From Hymenolepis diminuta (lineage: Eukaryota; Platyhelminthes; Cestoda; Cyclophyllidea; Hymenolepididae): a stretch of DNA of 64,000 nucleotides. The translations under genes were made by a program, and so were the position numbers. The notes beneath the pieces were generated by a model. The model saw only the letters and a list, made by a program, of their open reading frames with translations. It was not told the origin of the DNA and ran no database searches. The stretch is taken from the NCBI GenBank assembly GCA_900708905.1, contig CAADRB010000016.1:1307000-1370999 (forward strand), written 5' to 3'. This document shows, in pieces, positions 1-13,150 of this stretch (its first letter is position 1; the number at the start of each line of letters is the position of its first letter).

Positions 1-3000
1 TAAAACTTCCTTTGTCCCTTAATGTTCATATAAATGAATATAAATCCGCATTTACTCCCCTTGATATTACTCAAAAAGGATCTGTTTAAATAATTCTATT
101 AAGCTTTTAAGGGTACTCAAAGACGTAGGAAATGTAACATGATTAATTCCGGATATGGATTAAGTGAAAAGGAATCAAGAATGACATTCTAACTTCACAA
201 TCTATTTCAAACCTGAAATTCCAGATCTAGGGGTCTGCGAAATCACTTCTCAAATTAATGTTACGGACTTACCTTGTAAACGAACTAACGCATATAAGCC
301 TAAATGTTCTCCTACTTTGTAGAAGAATTTTCTTAATATGCAGATCAAAATTGTTTACCTGAAACTAACTATATACCTCTTGATATTAGAAGAGGTAGAT
401 ATGACGAGATTGGGATGATCAATCATAAAACTCTGTCTATTAGTCAATCAGCTCCGGAGACAAATAACACTCAAGTGAGATTTGATTGCTGACGTTTAAG
501 AGAGGAATTTGGGGATCATTTCTGGTATTCGCTGAAGATCTAGCTTCAATGTACTTAATCTTCTAAGTTAAGAGCGGACAGACAGAACAAAACGAGGTAT
601 CGATGTCTCTTCTACGTCATAACTTTTTCATTTTCTTATTCCTGACCTTCCTGGTTGATTTATTTATTATCATCATATCACAACGCAAGACAGAGCTAAA
701 AATTCTACAACTTTCATTGTGTAAAGCAACTGAAATCTGATAATAACAAAGTCCAAAGAAGGTAAAGGGAACAGATTTTTTAAAAGGGGTTGTGCAATAT
801 TTACCTAGTAGGTAGTTTACGTTTCAGATTACATGATCTGTCCCCCCGATCCACGGGTTTTAGCGCTTATTATCTGACCGAGTAATAAAAAAAATTAGTT
901 TATTACATAAAGTAATTTGTTTTCTTTTCCAGATTTCAAGAAACAGGGTGATATTACGTGATCGAAAACAGCAGTTTACCCGTTCCTAATATGGCAGATC
1001 GTACTCTATGCAACGTTAAGACCCTTCTTCATGATTTCAAAAATCAAATTATTTCGATTTATCTTAGGTTGGGTTAATGGAAGTAATTTTGATACTTTAA
1101 TAAAATTGTAGCATATTTTTTGAAAATCCCACATCCTATTAAATCGAGGGGGTTTCATAGTAGCTCTTGAAAGTACACACAATTTAAATCTATTTAAACC
1201 CATGAGTGAACCAACCAGAGCGTTAACTTAATATCTGAATTCGCATTTTCTTTGATTAACTAGAAACGGTCCATCAGAACGTGAGAAAAGAACGTAACAA
1301 TTTGCAATTGCGAACCGAGTCTGGGTTGGTATTACTCAGCCCCCTCGAGGCTTCGACTGTCTGTAGCGGAAGCTTATACCCAGTAGGCAAATGCGTGAAC
1401 AAAACCGCGCAGAGCAATTGCAAATAATACGAATAAGCGGGAAAAAATGGAACAGACTGAAACAAATTACTTTTAGAAATGGTGATTTGAAAATAAAGAA
1501 ATGAGTACACACGTAATAAAATTTAAATTTATTTCTAATGAATCATCATATAGCACGAAGTGTATTTATCAATTTTCTTTGAGATGTTAATTAATTGGTC
1601 ATAAATTGATATTTTTACTGGTTTATTTTGTTTATACACTTCTTCAAAAAAGGATAAAAACAATTTAGTTATAGTGAGGACTATAAGGATTTGTATATTG
1701 CAACCTTTTCTTTGAGGAGAAAATGAAGTATTTCTCTGAATTTGGTAATCCTCTTAGAAATATGTGAGGGGTCATAAACCCTTCAGGGGCTAATGTTAAG
1801 CTGGGGCCGTTCCAAGAAAGCTGAGAAATCATAGCGAATGAATAGATGAACACAGTATGTAAAGGTGGCGTAACGATCAACCAGCATGTTCGCCAAGTTA
1901 GAGATCGCGAAGTCAATGGTCGTCGATATACATTCAGGGAAAGATTAAAATTGATTAACAGAAGGAAATTATACTGCTATTTTACTACCAGAGAGGCTCT
2001 AGAATGTTACTCATATGTCTAAGGTGAGCAGTTACTCTCAGCAGGTCCGAGAGTAATAAACTAACGCTGTGATTAACCATCCCAAACGCTAATAGATGCT
2101 TGCTATTTAATTTACTGAAGGTACTAGAAATAAATTATCGATAAGTCATCTAGTCAGTTCTCGAAGTTTTAGGGGAAGAAAATATTTGAAAGATAAAAGT
2201 GAATACTGTAAAAAGCATTTTAAGTGAACTTTTATTAATGTTTACCTCGAGCTCTGATGTCTTGACCTTAAAAGCTGCCTAATGTCATCCTACTTTCTCA
2301 GCCTTCTGAGGGAAGATGAATTGAATTTAGCATTTACATCAACCAAATTTCCAATGAACACTGAATAACTTGGATAAGAATTTGCTCAGTAAAAACCGTG
2401 GAATTAATAATAATTCTAAGTATTGAAACTTGAAGTAGTAAGATGAATTAGTAAGTGAATATTGTTAATTCCGACTGTCGAAATCTTGATATCCTGGCAT
2501 TATTTTCTCAATAACTTTTCAAACCTCTCACCTCTCTTCCTTACTGATTTATAATACTACCCGGTTCCAAATGCATAACTAAAATTTCTACCCTTCCGTA
2601 TAATAATAAGTGTACTTAATAGTTCCTCCGATTGTGTTTCCTCATGTAGACAGAGATTTCGGATTGATTAAAATCCCCCAATTTGCAAATAAATCACTCA
2701 AAAGTAAACGTTTTCCAATTCAAAATGATCAAATATATTCTCTAGATATCAACATAATTGTAATGTCTTGTAAATTTGTTATCCGAAACTCGTACCATCA
2801 TGTCATTAATCGTCATAGATATACATTCCATTACTGACGTAAACATTACTGATATTAATTACACTAAGTTAGTGAAATTAAGTTCGAAGGAATTGATTTC
2901 GGGAGTTAATAATTCAGAAGCAGCCCTGTCGTAAGCACTGGAAGGCTAATTTTAGGACATTTCATTTATATCAGGATTTAATCACAATTATATGATAAAT

Positions 3001-3573
3001 TAATGTCCAAATGCCGGAATATATTAAACTTTTTATTCTGGATGATATCTTTTTTATGAACTCCCACTTACCCATTGCTGATAAACATGACAGTTTAGCA
3101 TTTGAGAGACATGATAATGCGGTATCTAGTTCACTGAAAATTGAGAGTAAATTCACTCAAAATATTTGGCCTGGGGAAGAAGCAAGAAGAAGCCAGAATC
3201 GACTACTTGCACTTTGGTTATCAGGAGAAATAGACGTACTAAGATGGTTTAACCAACTTTTTGAACTCTCGCCTAGGACATAAATTCCAAAACTTTAGAC
3301 AAATATGAAAAGAAGTGTTTTTGTGGGATGCAATCATATGAATGTAGAAAAAAGACCCAGTTGAAACTGTCTTCTATTCTTTGCTTCCCATTCACATCCA
3401 TCCTTCCACACTCTGAATTTAGTTTGCGCATCATGTTTCGCCCGTTTAGAAGTTTCTCAATCTCATTCTTCTAATGCAATTACACGAGGGTAATTAATTT
3501 AAGTTAATATTCAACGCCCATATTAGTTTCTCTGACTAATAAATCCGTAGCCGTCCAGCAACTCCTTGGCCTG

Positions 3574-3616
3574 TATTACCAGCCCATCGCTGAATGTGAA
3601 CCGATGGGCTGTAGTA
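3574..3616. repeat. Inverted repeat (hairpin)
   Basis: The arms agcccatcg (3581-3589) and cgatgggct (3602-3610) are perfectly complementary around a 12-nt loop. The pairing extends outward imperfectly (tattac against gtagta). No flanking gene suggests a function. Confidence 0.5.
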
Positions 3617-4207
3617 TTCACTAATTTGCAATAAGACTGGGAGATGTATCCCGGGGCGATCGTGAGGCCGATACTATATAAAACTAACAGGTGACCTTAT
3701 TATAGTTGCCGCTGTCCTCTATAGTACAAACTAAGGTCAAGTGACTGTGATTCAGACTTTTTATGCGGTCACTAGCCGCCATATTACAAATTTAGCATAT
3801 AACGAGACTGATCGAGAGATTCATTCTTAATCATCCAAAATAACTTCATTTTCCTTTAACTAAGTGTGTAAATGTATAAAAATAACCCTCAATTAAAAAA
3901 GTTGTTCGTTGGATCAAAAAACTCCCCAAAGTTGACCAACGCCTCAGTTGCACTTTCTATATTCGTGGTTAGAATTCAGGATAAGATTATCAACTTCCTT
4001 CAAGTACCAGTTTAATATTTCAATTTTTTCAGCCCCGTTAAGCAGACGACTTAGAAACTTTTTATTTTCGTGGAAAAATAAATCATTCAGCTTTAAAGCG
4101 ATCCATTTAGGAAATCGTATTTCAACGTTTATCTTGGGTAGAAAGTGGCGTTATAGAGCCTCTCTAGTGAGAGATTGGAATTCTGTCACCCTTTATACTA
4201 GTCGGAT

Positions 4208-4318
4208 TTAACCAGTTGGTTAACCATTCCGCCCACTTGATGTGCCTCGATGGAAATCGAACCCGTGACCTCCGACATGGCAAACGCGCAAGATGACCAA
4301 TGCACCACCGACGCACAT
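4208..4318 (-). repeat. tRNA-derived SINE-like repeat, degenerate copy
   Basis: Read on the minus strand, this copy has an A-box-like stretch (gtggtgcattggtcatcttg) followed about 25 nt later by a B-box-like stretch (ggtcacgggttcgatttcc at 4252-4270). This is the RNA polymerase III promoter layout of tRNA-derived SINEs. The same order of blocks recurs at other positions in the window, on both strands. This copy has one of the best B boxes of the family. I see no tRNA cloverleaf, so it is not called as a tRNA gene. Confidence 0.6.
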
Positions 4319-6670
4319 CACTCAGTTTAATGAAATGGTCAACAAATTAATGAAAACCGCGGACATTAACGCATCAAGGAACCTAGGGGTAAAATTTTAC
4401 AAACTAGATAAAAGAGGATAAACTAATGATCCAAGGATTTAAATAAAGTAGGATTCTTTAGATTTCTTGACATTATTTCATGATTTTACTCCACTTTCTC
4501 CCTCCCTTCGTGACATCATTTAAAGGTTATATTATTTCCGACTTCGTAGATGCATATTATGTAGTGATTTTATGAAAACCTTTTTGGATATTTTTCATGA
4601 ATGTTTAGGTTAAAAAATCGACATGTGATTTAAATGTTCCTAAATCTTTGCTCCCACTTTGGGATGAAGTATTTTTATTTTGTTCTATTGCGTCTAAAGC
4701 TTCAACGAATTTCTAAATTGACCCCAAAATCCCACGAACACAGTTTCAAGCAGTCAGCGTAATAGATCAAAATCGCGTAAAATATGTAAGTCTCTTATAC
4801 TCCTGTTTTTATGACAAAACTTCGCCAATACAAGAAGTTTGATATTTATGGGAGGAGCCATTCATATCCCCCTTCTGCTGCTGCTTAGTCACTAATGCCT
4901 ACTGTCACACCACAACTTTTATTACATGCGAGGGTCCATATAGAGATAATATATGACTTGACAATACTCGATGTCAAAATGTTAATTTTCCACTTTCAAT
5001 AAAAAAAGCGCCCAATTTCTCTTTTTCACCTAATTAATAAGGGAGAAGAAAAGAGGTTGACGATTGATGTGTGCTGACCATTTGATATGTAGGTGACGCA
5101 TCAAGGTCCTGCAGCTGTTTGTAATAACAACACTTTAGTTATAAAAAAGTACTGATTTTAAGACTGTATGATTTTAGATGTTTGTTTTATTATACTGCAA
5201 CCTGCTACTTATTTTGCTAACAGGATTCGAAGCGTCAAGTTCTTCCTGAAGAGGATGGAGAATTTTCAGGGATATATTATGAAGCTCCTTTTTAAGTCTC
5301 CTTCTCTGAGACCCTCAAACAGTTTTTCCATCTCCTGAACAGTGTGCTAAACAAATTCCCTCCTGTGCATCAGTTAAAGATATATCTTATAGTTTCATGA
5401 GAGTAATGTAGACCTCAATATTTCCTCGACAGTGGCAGTCCGTTAAAATGCAGGTAAAATTTGTAAATGCGGATTTCAACCCAAGACGTTTCAGCCAATG
5501 ATCGGTAAAGAATTACTGCCTTACAACTCGTTAAAATTCTACTTTCGCCAGCTTAAGTTGTAGCAATTTACTGCTGGTTGATAAATAAATTGTTCTCAAA
5601 GCGAAATGAGGAAAAAGGAGTCAACTTCAAACATACTCAGTCAAGAAGGAGCATTAATCATTGTCATAATGGGTGAAAAATGGAAACAAGTTGAACAGGT
5701 TTTTTCTAAACTGAATCATCGAACAAACCGCCAAAATTTGAGCCTATTTAAACTGCATTTTGAATAAATATTATTAAGATATGAATCAAATCATTTCATC
5801 TTGCAAAAAGACAGGGATTACTTGACGTCGTAATCAAATGACGTTTTAAAATGTATAAACCGTTTAGGCGGAAAGGAAACTCCATTAATTCATGCTACTT
5901 TTCAGGCAAATTTACTCGTTTAAATGGCTTGTTCAAAGAATCCTTTTAGATTTTGATGTCTCATTTGTAATTTTCGAGAAATTTAAACAGTCGATTTGCG
6001 ACAGTTTCAAAAAATGTCTAGGAGGATCAGTTCAAATAGTCAGAATTTCTGAAACGATTAATAATACACTTAATTTTCTATAATCTTAAATCGAATTCCA
6101 GGGCATAAATCAATATCTTAGAAGGTCAAGTTCGAGATGTGCTTAGGGAATTAGACCAAAATCGACCGATATTACCGATAGTTAAATAATAAAATTATTA
6201 AAAACAAAGAAAATGAAACATTGCCGAATGATATTATAGTTTTTAAAATTTTCGATTTCTTAATGGACTGCTGATTGGTCGGCGTTATAACATTTTCAGA
6301 CTAAGACGATTCACTCGAAAAAGCTTAAAGTAAATTATTTACAAAACTAATGATAACTTTTTTATGATACCTTGCCCACTGTTATCGTCCCGACTAACAA
6401 ATACTGAAATAATCTTCAAAGTTGCTATCTATAGCGATAAGTTTATACTTCGGAAAGGAGACTTAGTTATTGTTTTTTGAAATGAAAGTGGAATTAAAAA
6501 CGGTTATTTAAGTGGACTAAACGATTAAGGGAATATACGAAATTTGGATAAAAGTACCTGGAAAGTTAGAAAGAATTTAAGATCTCGTGATCTGATTATC
6601 AAAACTACCAGTACTGGCTTTAGTTTATGAACTTAAAATGAAAGAAAGTAAATTTGTTTTGATATCTTAC

Positions 6671-8905
6671 CATTTGAAATCCATGAAAACTGCTGAGGAG
6701 CTCTAATAGGAGAAATAGGAGGACATGACGATGGAATTGGATTAGATCCCCTTAGACTCGATCTTCCATCACACAGCTGGCCAGACTTTCCTAGACAGTT
6801 GAACATATCTTCCTGATTTGTTGATAAACTACGTTCGCCTAGAGGATTAATGTGCTGAAATTGAAGAAAAGAAAATATAAAACAAAAAAATTAGGAAAAA
6901 TACAGCAGATATTCCACATAACTAGATTAATGTTTTAAGTATACTTCCTATTATGGATAATGCAATCTCAGGGTAATCAAATTATTGAAACATTAAATGC
7001 AATGTAACCAACAAATGATAAAATATTCCTTTATAGAATAGTTTTTTGCTATTTTATCCATTTTTATTTCCTTTGAGAATAAAGCAGGAGTTAAAATTTA
7101 AACTTGATGGCCACTAATCTTTGGATATTCAAGGTGTTTCAGATTTTACAGTTTATCTTTTAATGAGGTGAGGAGAAAAATATGACTTAAAATTTAGGTC
7201 GTCAAAAAAATTTTAATTTTGTTATTTCTTTGATTTAAGATGCATTTTCTTATTAATAATTTTAATAAAATACTGAAAGTGCCAGTTGTGTCTCATTTAC
7301 CATTAATCCCGAGTATAATATGAAAAATGCTGGTGCTGTTAAGCATTTTTTATTGGAGGAATTAGGAGTACATAAATTAATCTTGTAATTGATCAAATTT
7401 CCTGAAAGCGATCATTGGAACAATGGTTTGTATTCTTTTGTTATCTACAAGATTGCCCAAATGGATATATTTACTTATTTACCGACTCAACTGAACTGAT
7501 CCATAAAAATTGAAATTCACTTATTTTGGGGTAAATAAGTTAGAAATGAGAATAAATGAACTACTCCTCTCCTTAACCTTTCTAGATAACATTGGCAGTC
7601 TACTAATTCATTCATTTTGTACATTTGACATTCATAGCTTACAAGGATTTGTTACAGAGGCAAAAGTACTTAGACTGACCACCATAACCTGTTCTTTGAG
7701 ACCAATTAAAGAAACATGGTCGGTAACATGCTCTTCAAGACTAAAATTTAATTGCATTTAAGTAATCAACACAGTTAAATAGTGAATAATGATATGAAAA
7801 CAGTTAATTATTTATTGTTGGCAAATACGTGTCTTGGTGGAATAGAATTTCCTAAGACATTTTCCTCAAGTCATGCTCCCATTATCGGCTTACAATTTAT
7901 CAATCCCTGGGAAGTTATTTGTTTCCGGTTTGTTTTTACCTGAAATACAATATCTTATTATTTTCAAAGAAGTCTCAGATTATGAAAAGGTTTAATTTTG
8001 CCAAATAACACTTCGACAACAATTTTTCCCCGTGGATAAAACCATAAATATACCATAAATAATATATTTTGACCCAAGAAATGTAAATAGTTTAGAAAAT
8101 ATAACAGTAATGGGAAGATGTAAAAAATAACAAATTAACTTACAAAGTATATTAATATTTCATGAATAACGAATTTTCGAAATTATATCAATCTTATAAA
8201 TTGCAAAAAGCTGGCTGCATTTTTTTAAGGGAAATAAAAAAACACGACTTAAACCCCCTGTTGAGAAGTGTAACACCTCAGAGTAATTTTTGTTTTAATA
8301 AATGCACAAAGACAATAAACAGATTTCAAACAATGATACATATTTTCAAATTACACTTCGATAAAAGCAGTAACTATAATAACTGTATATTTTAAGGATG
8401 CAAAATTGAAATTTCTCAACAATTTGATAGGAATAAAAATTAAATGCCTCAAGATCGTGTATACTGGCTTGAAATAACCAAGCAATCTAAAATCCCTTTA
8501 GTTTTTTTGCTTTCCGCTGAGTTTTGCGCTTTGTGTTCTTTCTTTAAGCAAGGAAAGACATCTTTTGGAATATATAAAAATATTCTCTGGAAATTTAAAC
8601 ACGAAGGCGTAAATTTCACAAATTTTTCTGGAAATTTAAGGATTTTTTCAAATTTATGCCTAATTTCCTGAGAAAATAATATACAACATATCTGAATATA
8701 GAGTCAAAGCAAAATAATAGATGATAAACTTCAAAGAAATATTTTAAAGTTGAATTCATCTTACCAAATTAGTATTTGCTTCCGAACTAGATCGGCATAA
8801 AATGGGTGAGTTCATTTGATTCAAATTTGAGTTTGAAAGTTGGGAACTTTTTCGTGGTGGGACGGCGGGACAAATTCCTATTTTAGGTTTTGTTTTAAAA
8901 TCCAT
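6671..8905 (-). CDS. Unrecognised protein, 5' part (two exons)
   Basis: Minus-strand gene model. Exon 1 is 8905-8765 (47 codons, ATG at 8905, an in-frame TAA directly before it, ending in a GTAAG donor). Intron 1 is 8764-6855 (1.9 kb). Exon 2 is 6854-6671 (61 codons plus one base), after a long pyrimidine tract and TTTCAG and ending at GTAAGATA. Both exons are fully open and phases agree (0, then 1). The encoded part begins MDFKTKPKIGICP, is rich in Ser, Pro and Asn, and ends near APQQFSWISN. I do not recognise the family. The FSWIS stretch just before a splice site loosely recalls the PBX-binding hexapeptide that precedes the homeobox intron in Hox-type genes, but no homeodomain is visible in the window, so that reading is speculative. 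The 3' exons are not found and probably lie beyond coordinate 1. The intron holds no recognisable gene. Confidence 0.6.
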
Positions 8906-10239
8906 TTAAATGGAAAGCAAAAATTTGCGTCAAAGAACCCACTAACTCGTTAAGCTCACAACCTTTCTTGCATGAAACTATTTCGATCAGGTCTGGAATT
9001 CCCCTCGGCCAATTAGCTACCGACTGCATGCTGATTGGCTAAAGTGTCTTAACCACACGTTTAACTTCGGCCAATGGCGTGTTCGAGATTTTACGTCTCA
9101 TATTTTAAAACTTTGATCTAACTTGAGTAAAAATTTATCCACTTGATTTCGATCCAACTTTGAGATCGGGTGTTAACGAAGGAGATCGTTAATTGGTTAA
9201 AATTTTCGAATGACTGGATTACCTATTTATAAAATTGTCTATCATTATAAAATAATCTATTTATAAAGTTTGACAATTTTGCTTGTGGATAAATGTTAGT
9301 ATTATGTGTCTTTATTTTATTAGATAATAATGTTTTCTAAGCCTACTAATCATTCGTGTTTCATTTACTTCTATTTATTCTAAGATCCTATGGTTTTGGG
9401 TAGCGAGAAAATTATTTATTAATGGGAATAAAAGTCAAATTTTTACTTGTGCGTGTTTGTTTAAATCAACTGTGAATATCCAGTGATTTAAATTTAATGT
9501 ATTAAATATGACTGAGTTGCCTGACATCGTTGGTATTTGAAGGCCAAAGAAATGGGAAGCTTTTTACTTTAAACGGGCAAAACCTTTGTAAATGCACCAA
9601 ATTTGATTCAAACGAAAATTGAAAAGAGACTTGAGGGAATGATGATCTCGTGTTTTCATATTTGCCATTTCTTGCATTTTAGAAGAACGAAATCTCCTAG
9701 CATATTATGTTCAATAATTCTCGTCTTTATTTAATTTGTGGAGGTAAAGTCGGTAATTCTGTCAGGAACTCGAGCTAAGATATAACGATTTAAACTAATC
9801 CTCCTGATAATGTTGCAAACAGACAGAGAGTGTTTAAGAGATTGATGTAAAACCAAACCGATAGCTAGACATAATCAAAACAGTAGCAAAAGATGTGTAT
9901 CTTTTAAAAAGGCCGCCCAAAAAGAAGGAAATTTGCATCTAGGATGTTTGAGGATCTATTCTCTTCAAATATTCATGCTTTAACACTCACATTTATGTCA
10001 ATTTGAAAGCGTTTACGATCATTTACTTTCAAATTTGAATTTAATCAAAGGATGCTCTAATTTCAGGAAATTCGAAACTGAGGAAAGTAGAAGCCATAGT
10101 ATCACCTTCTTGACACATTCTGCCCTCTGAGTCATTCCTCAGTCATCTTTCTTCCCTCCTTCTAACTTCCCTCTAACCTGGAAGTTGGCTATTTTTTGAA
10201 ACTGCGCGATGAAGTCTAGCTCCGCCCAGATGAGTTACT

Positions 10240-13150
10240 GTGCGTAGTAACCGCGTGTAAGTTTCCACAATTACTTTTTTCTTCTTACCCTCAATGTGTT
10301 GCCATCGGAAAGTGACTCATAGGTATCGTTGGCCCTTAATAGAATTAATGAGTAACCAAATTTTGGTAGGATTAAAGAACAACTGTTTAAAGTTGAAACT
10401 GTGGTCGTTCTTTTATCCGATAGTCTTGATTGTGACTCATTTTTAGTGCACCCAAACCTCTGTTATGCGGTTAGATATTTTTGGTTAATAATTGGTGGTC
10501 ATTATCAGTAATATAATTTGGTGATTTTGTGAAGGAAGGAATGTGCATATTACTTTAAGTGTTAAATCAGTAATATAATGGTCCTTTTCACACGCTATTG
10601 TAGATAAATGCGATTTATAAAATTTTAGGATCAGTCTAGTGAAACAGTGTGGTACCACATATACAAATCTGTTTTATCGATTTTAGGTGACCTTTCTTTT
10701 ACTCATTTCACTAAGTGACTTGGAGATTGTTGAGGCGGATTGTCCCTCGGTACCAATATGAGAAAAATGGCAATGACTCTCAAAACTGCGGTCTTCAGTA
10801 AACTTATTAATTTCCTTCGTGCTGCGTTATGAATGTATTATGTTTGTAGAATTTGAATTATGAATATTTTTCCACATATTTTTAACAGAAATCGAATGTA
10901 GATGGAAAATTTAACAACAAATAAAAAGGGGGAAAACTTTTAATCATTAAGAAAATTATTTTTAACTTATATATTTCAAGGATATCCCAATCAACATCAT
11001 GCTGGAATGAAGTTGATCCGAAGGTCTCGGTTTCTACCCTCCTTTTCTATTTGCTCAGAAGGAAAATATTGTTGTTCAAATTAACTTAATCGGAGATTGT
11101 TTGACGAAATTCATCATAACGTCAATGAGACCTTCAGTATGGTCTGCCACTTAACAAATTCCTCGGCGTCACTATGCGATGTTGGTTTCTCCTTACTCAC
11201 TTTCATCTATTTTTCTCTGTCAACTTTCAGTGCGTTGCAATCACGAAAATGACTCCGGAATATCGTCTCTCTATATTGGGCAAGTGGGTTTCCATTAGAG
11301 TCACTTTTTAATCATGTTTTGATAGGAAAAGGGAACAATTGTCCTCCATCAATATTAATATATCTATTTTAATTTAGAAAATGTAAAATTCATAGATGGC
11401 GGTTATTATCAATAATATTTAGTAACTCTGACAGTTAGTGAGGAGGGGATATCAAGAGGTTTACAGTTGAAATCACGAATATTACCTCTCTAAATGATCT
11501 CATAGAAAGAGATAGGTCACAGGAAATAAATATGATAATTTAATAATGAATTTTAATTATATTGCGTCGTAAATGTACTCGTTTGGAAAGTAGAAACGCA
11601 GAGCTAGCAAAATACCCCTATCTGTATGAAGGAATCGACAATTTGAAATTCGGTGACCTCTTAGTCTGTCCCCGTCCCCATTTTAACACCTCCAGTTATC
11701 TTCTGGTCACGTTAATAAATAACCTATTTTGATAGGGTTAGAATGAAGCCATTTAATGTAAGGCATTATTTCAGAATCTGCGTTGTCCGCGAACTCAATC
11801 CTTCCCATTATAACACATTCGCTTGTTTATCAGAGCTTCGAATATGTAAATTAGACAAATGGGCCTTTATATCCCACAATTGATATTAACAAATATTCAG
11901 TTGAAGAAATATTTGCAAACAGAAAAGGAGGTAACGGAGAGGACGAAAATACTCCGGTCATTTCTACTAAAACGATAAGCAGATTATTAGTGCAGTAGAG
12001 AGTTTCCTAAGCGATTTGACGAACAATACTAATTTTAAACACATCGAGTAGAATCAGTTAGAAGTATTAATAATCCAGATAAATTAAATACCAAGTAACG
12101 AAAGGATATCTATACTTCATAAGTCTCTTGACTGTTTATTGGGGGAAGAAAAGTGACATTTTAAATCTGTAATTCGTTGACTGCTATTGTTTCATAATCC
12201 TTATTTTAGAAGAACGTTGCCTTATTGTCACTTCACATTCAGATCCTTCTGGGCATCACGTCCACATCATCACTGGAATCTTTAACGCGTTGCCACTGTA
12301 AAGTGACCTACGAATGCCACATAGGCTAATTAGGAAAAAACAGCCTCCGATTAAGGTTAATGCGTGAACAACTGTTTCAGGTAGACATGACCAATAAAGA
12401 CGCGGTCGCCCTTGAATTCGATAATTTCTATTGTGACTCATTTGTGCATTCATAAATTAGACAGAAATATATTAAGCACTACTGAATTGTACTATTTGAT
12501 CGTGTGATTTGGGAGACGAACGTATAAGAATCTCGAATTGTTGAATGAGAACAGAAGCATAAAGGTTCATCTGGATCAATGAAAGTCAAGGACTTTTTAA
12601 CCTCACTGAAAAGAACATTTTTCAGTACTAGAAGAAGAACATTCAGGAATCACTCAGAATCAAAAAACGGTTAATCAGATTTGACCAATTCTAATAATTT
12701 AATATTCTTAAGGGTAGCGTTATAGATTTTTTAAAGTAATGGTGTATCCTAATATATAGGGAGATTCCGGTACCTCATTTACCGATTCCATCAAATTTTT
12801 TCATAAAAATGAAGAGTCTTTCTGAACTGTGACGATTCTTTCTCGCTATCTGACAAAATGGGAACAATACATCCAAACTTAAATTCGTTGAAGGAGATTG
12901 TTTTTTAGGAGATTTAAATAAGTTACATGACATTCATTTATCCCGCTATCTACCACAGGATGAGATTAGTTGACTATCATTTATGCACATACATTTGCTG
13001 CTTCAGTCATCAATGTCTTCCATTTCAAAATGACTCATTTGTATTGTTCATACCAATGAAAGTATTTAGCCAATTAGCATTAATAAGGTATTACAAAGGT
13101 GGATGAGTAACGATTAGTAATGAATTAGATCGATAAAAAGGTGCTTCATT
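10240..13150 (+). repeat. Cluster of four degenerate direct repeats
   Basis: Four related blocks in the same orientation lie at about 10240-10560, 11190-11470, 12230-12540 and 12930-13150. Each has a core like gttgccatcggaaagtgact (10290s), with versions at about 11232, 12284 and 13016. Blocks 1 and 3 also share a later element containing attgtgactcattt (10430s and 12430s) and an aactgttt element before it. Spacing between cores is about 0.93, 1.05 and 0.73 kb. Divergence is high, so this looks like an old tandem or nested duplication of a mobile element rather than an active satellite. Confidence 0.5.

Larger units (their letters stand above)
1..6670. other. No supported gene; possible downstream intron of the minus-strand gene
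   Basis: AT-rich sequence with stops in all frames at high density. It lies downstream of the minus-strand exon ending at 6671, which finishes in a splice donor, so at least part of this stretch should be intron of that gene. I looked for a third exon compatible with phase 1 and for a homeodomain or other recognisable domain on the minus strand and found none. A short minus-strand segment near 271-357 has good-looking acceptor and donor sites, but its phase would give an early stop after the known exon. A hairpin and one SINE-like repeat inside are listed separately. Confidence 0.5.

Noticed and set aside
271..357. Possible third exon of the minus-strand gene
   Set aside because: Acceptor and donor look good, but joined to exon 2 in phase 1 it meets a stop after three codons.
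1665..1916. 83-codon minus-strand frame
   Set aside because: No recognisable motif and no exon context. It could be a fragment of an unknown repeat, but nothing supports a gene.
3011..3283. 90-codon plus-strand frame with fairly protein-like composition
   Set aside because: No domain, no convincing splice partners and an overlapping antisense frame. It is too short to call in a 64 kb window.
4208..4318. tRNA gene
   Set aside because: A and B boxes are present, but no acceptor stem or cloverleaf can be formed, and the same blocks recur as dispersed copies.
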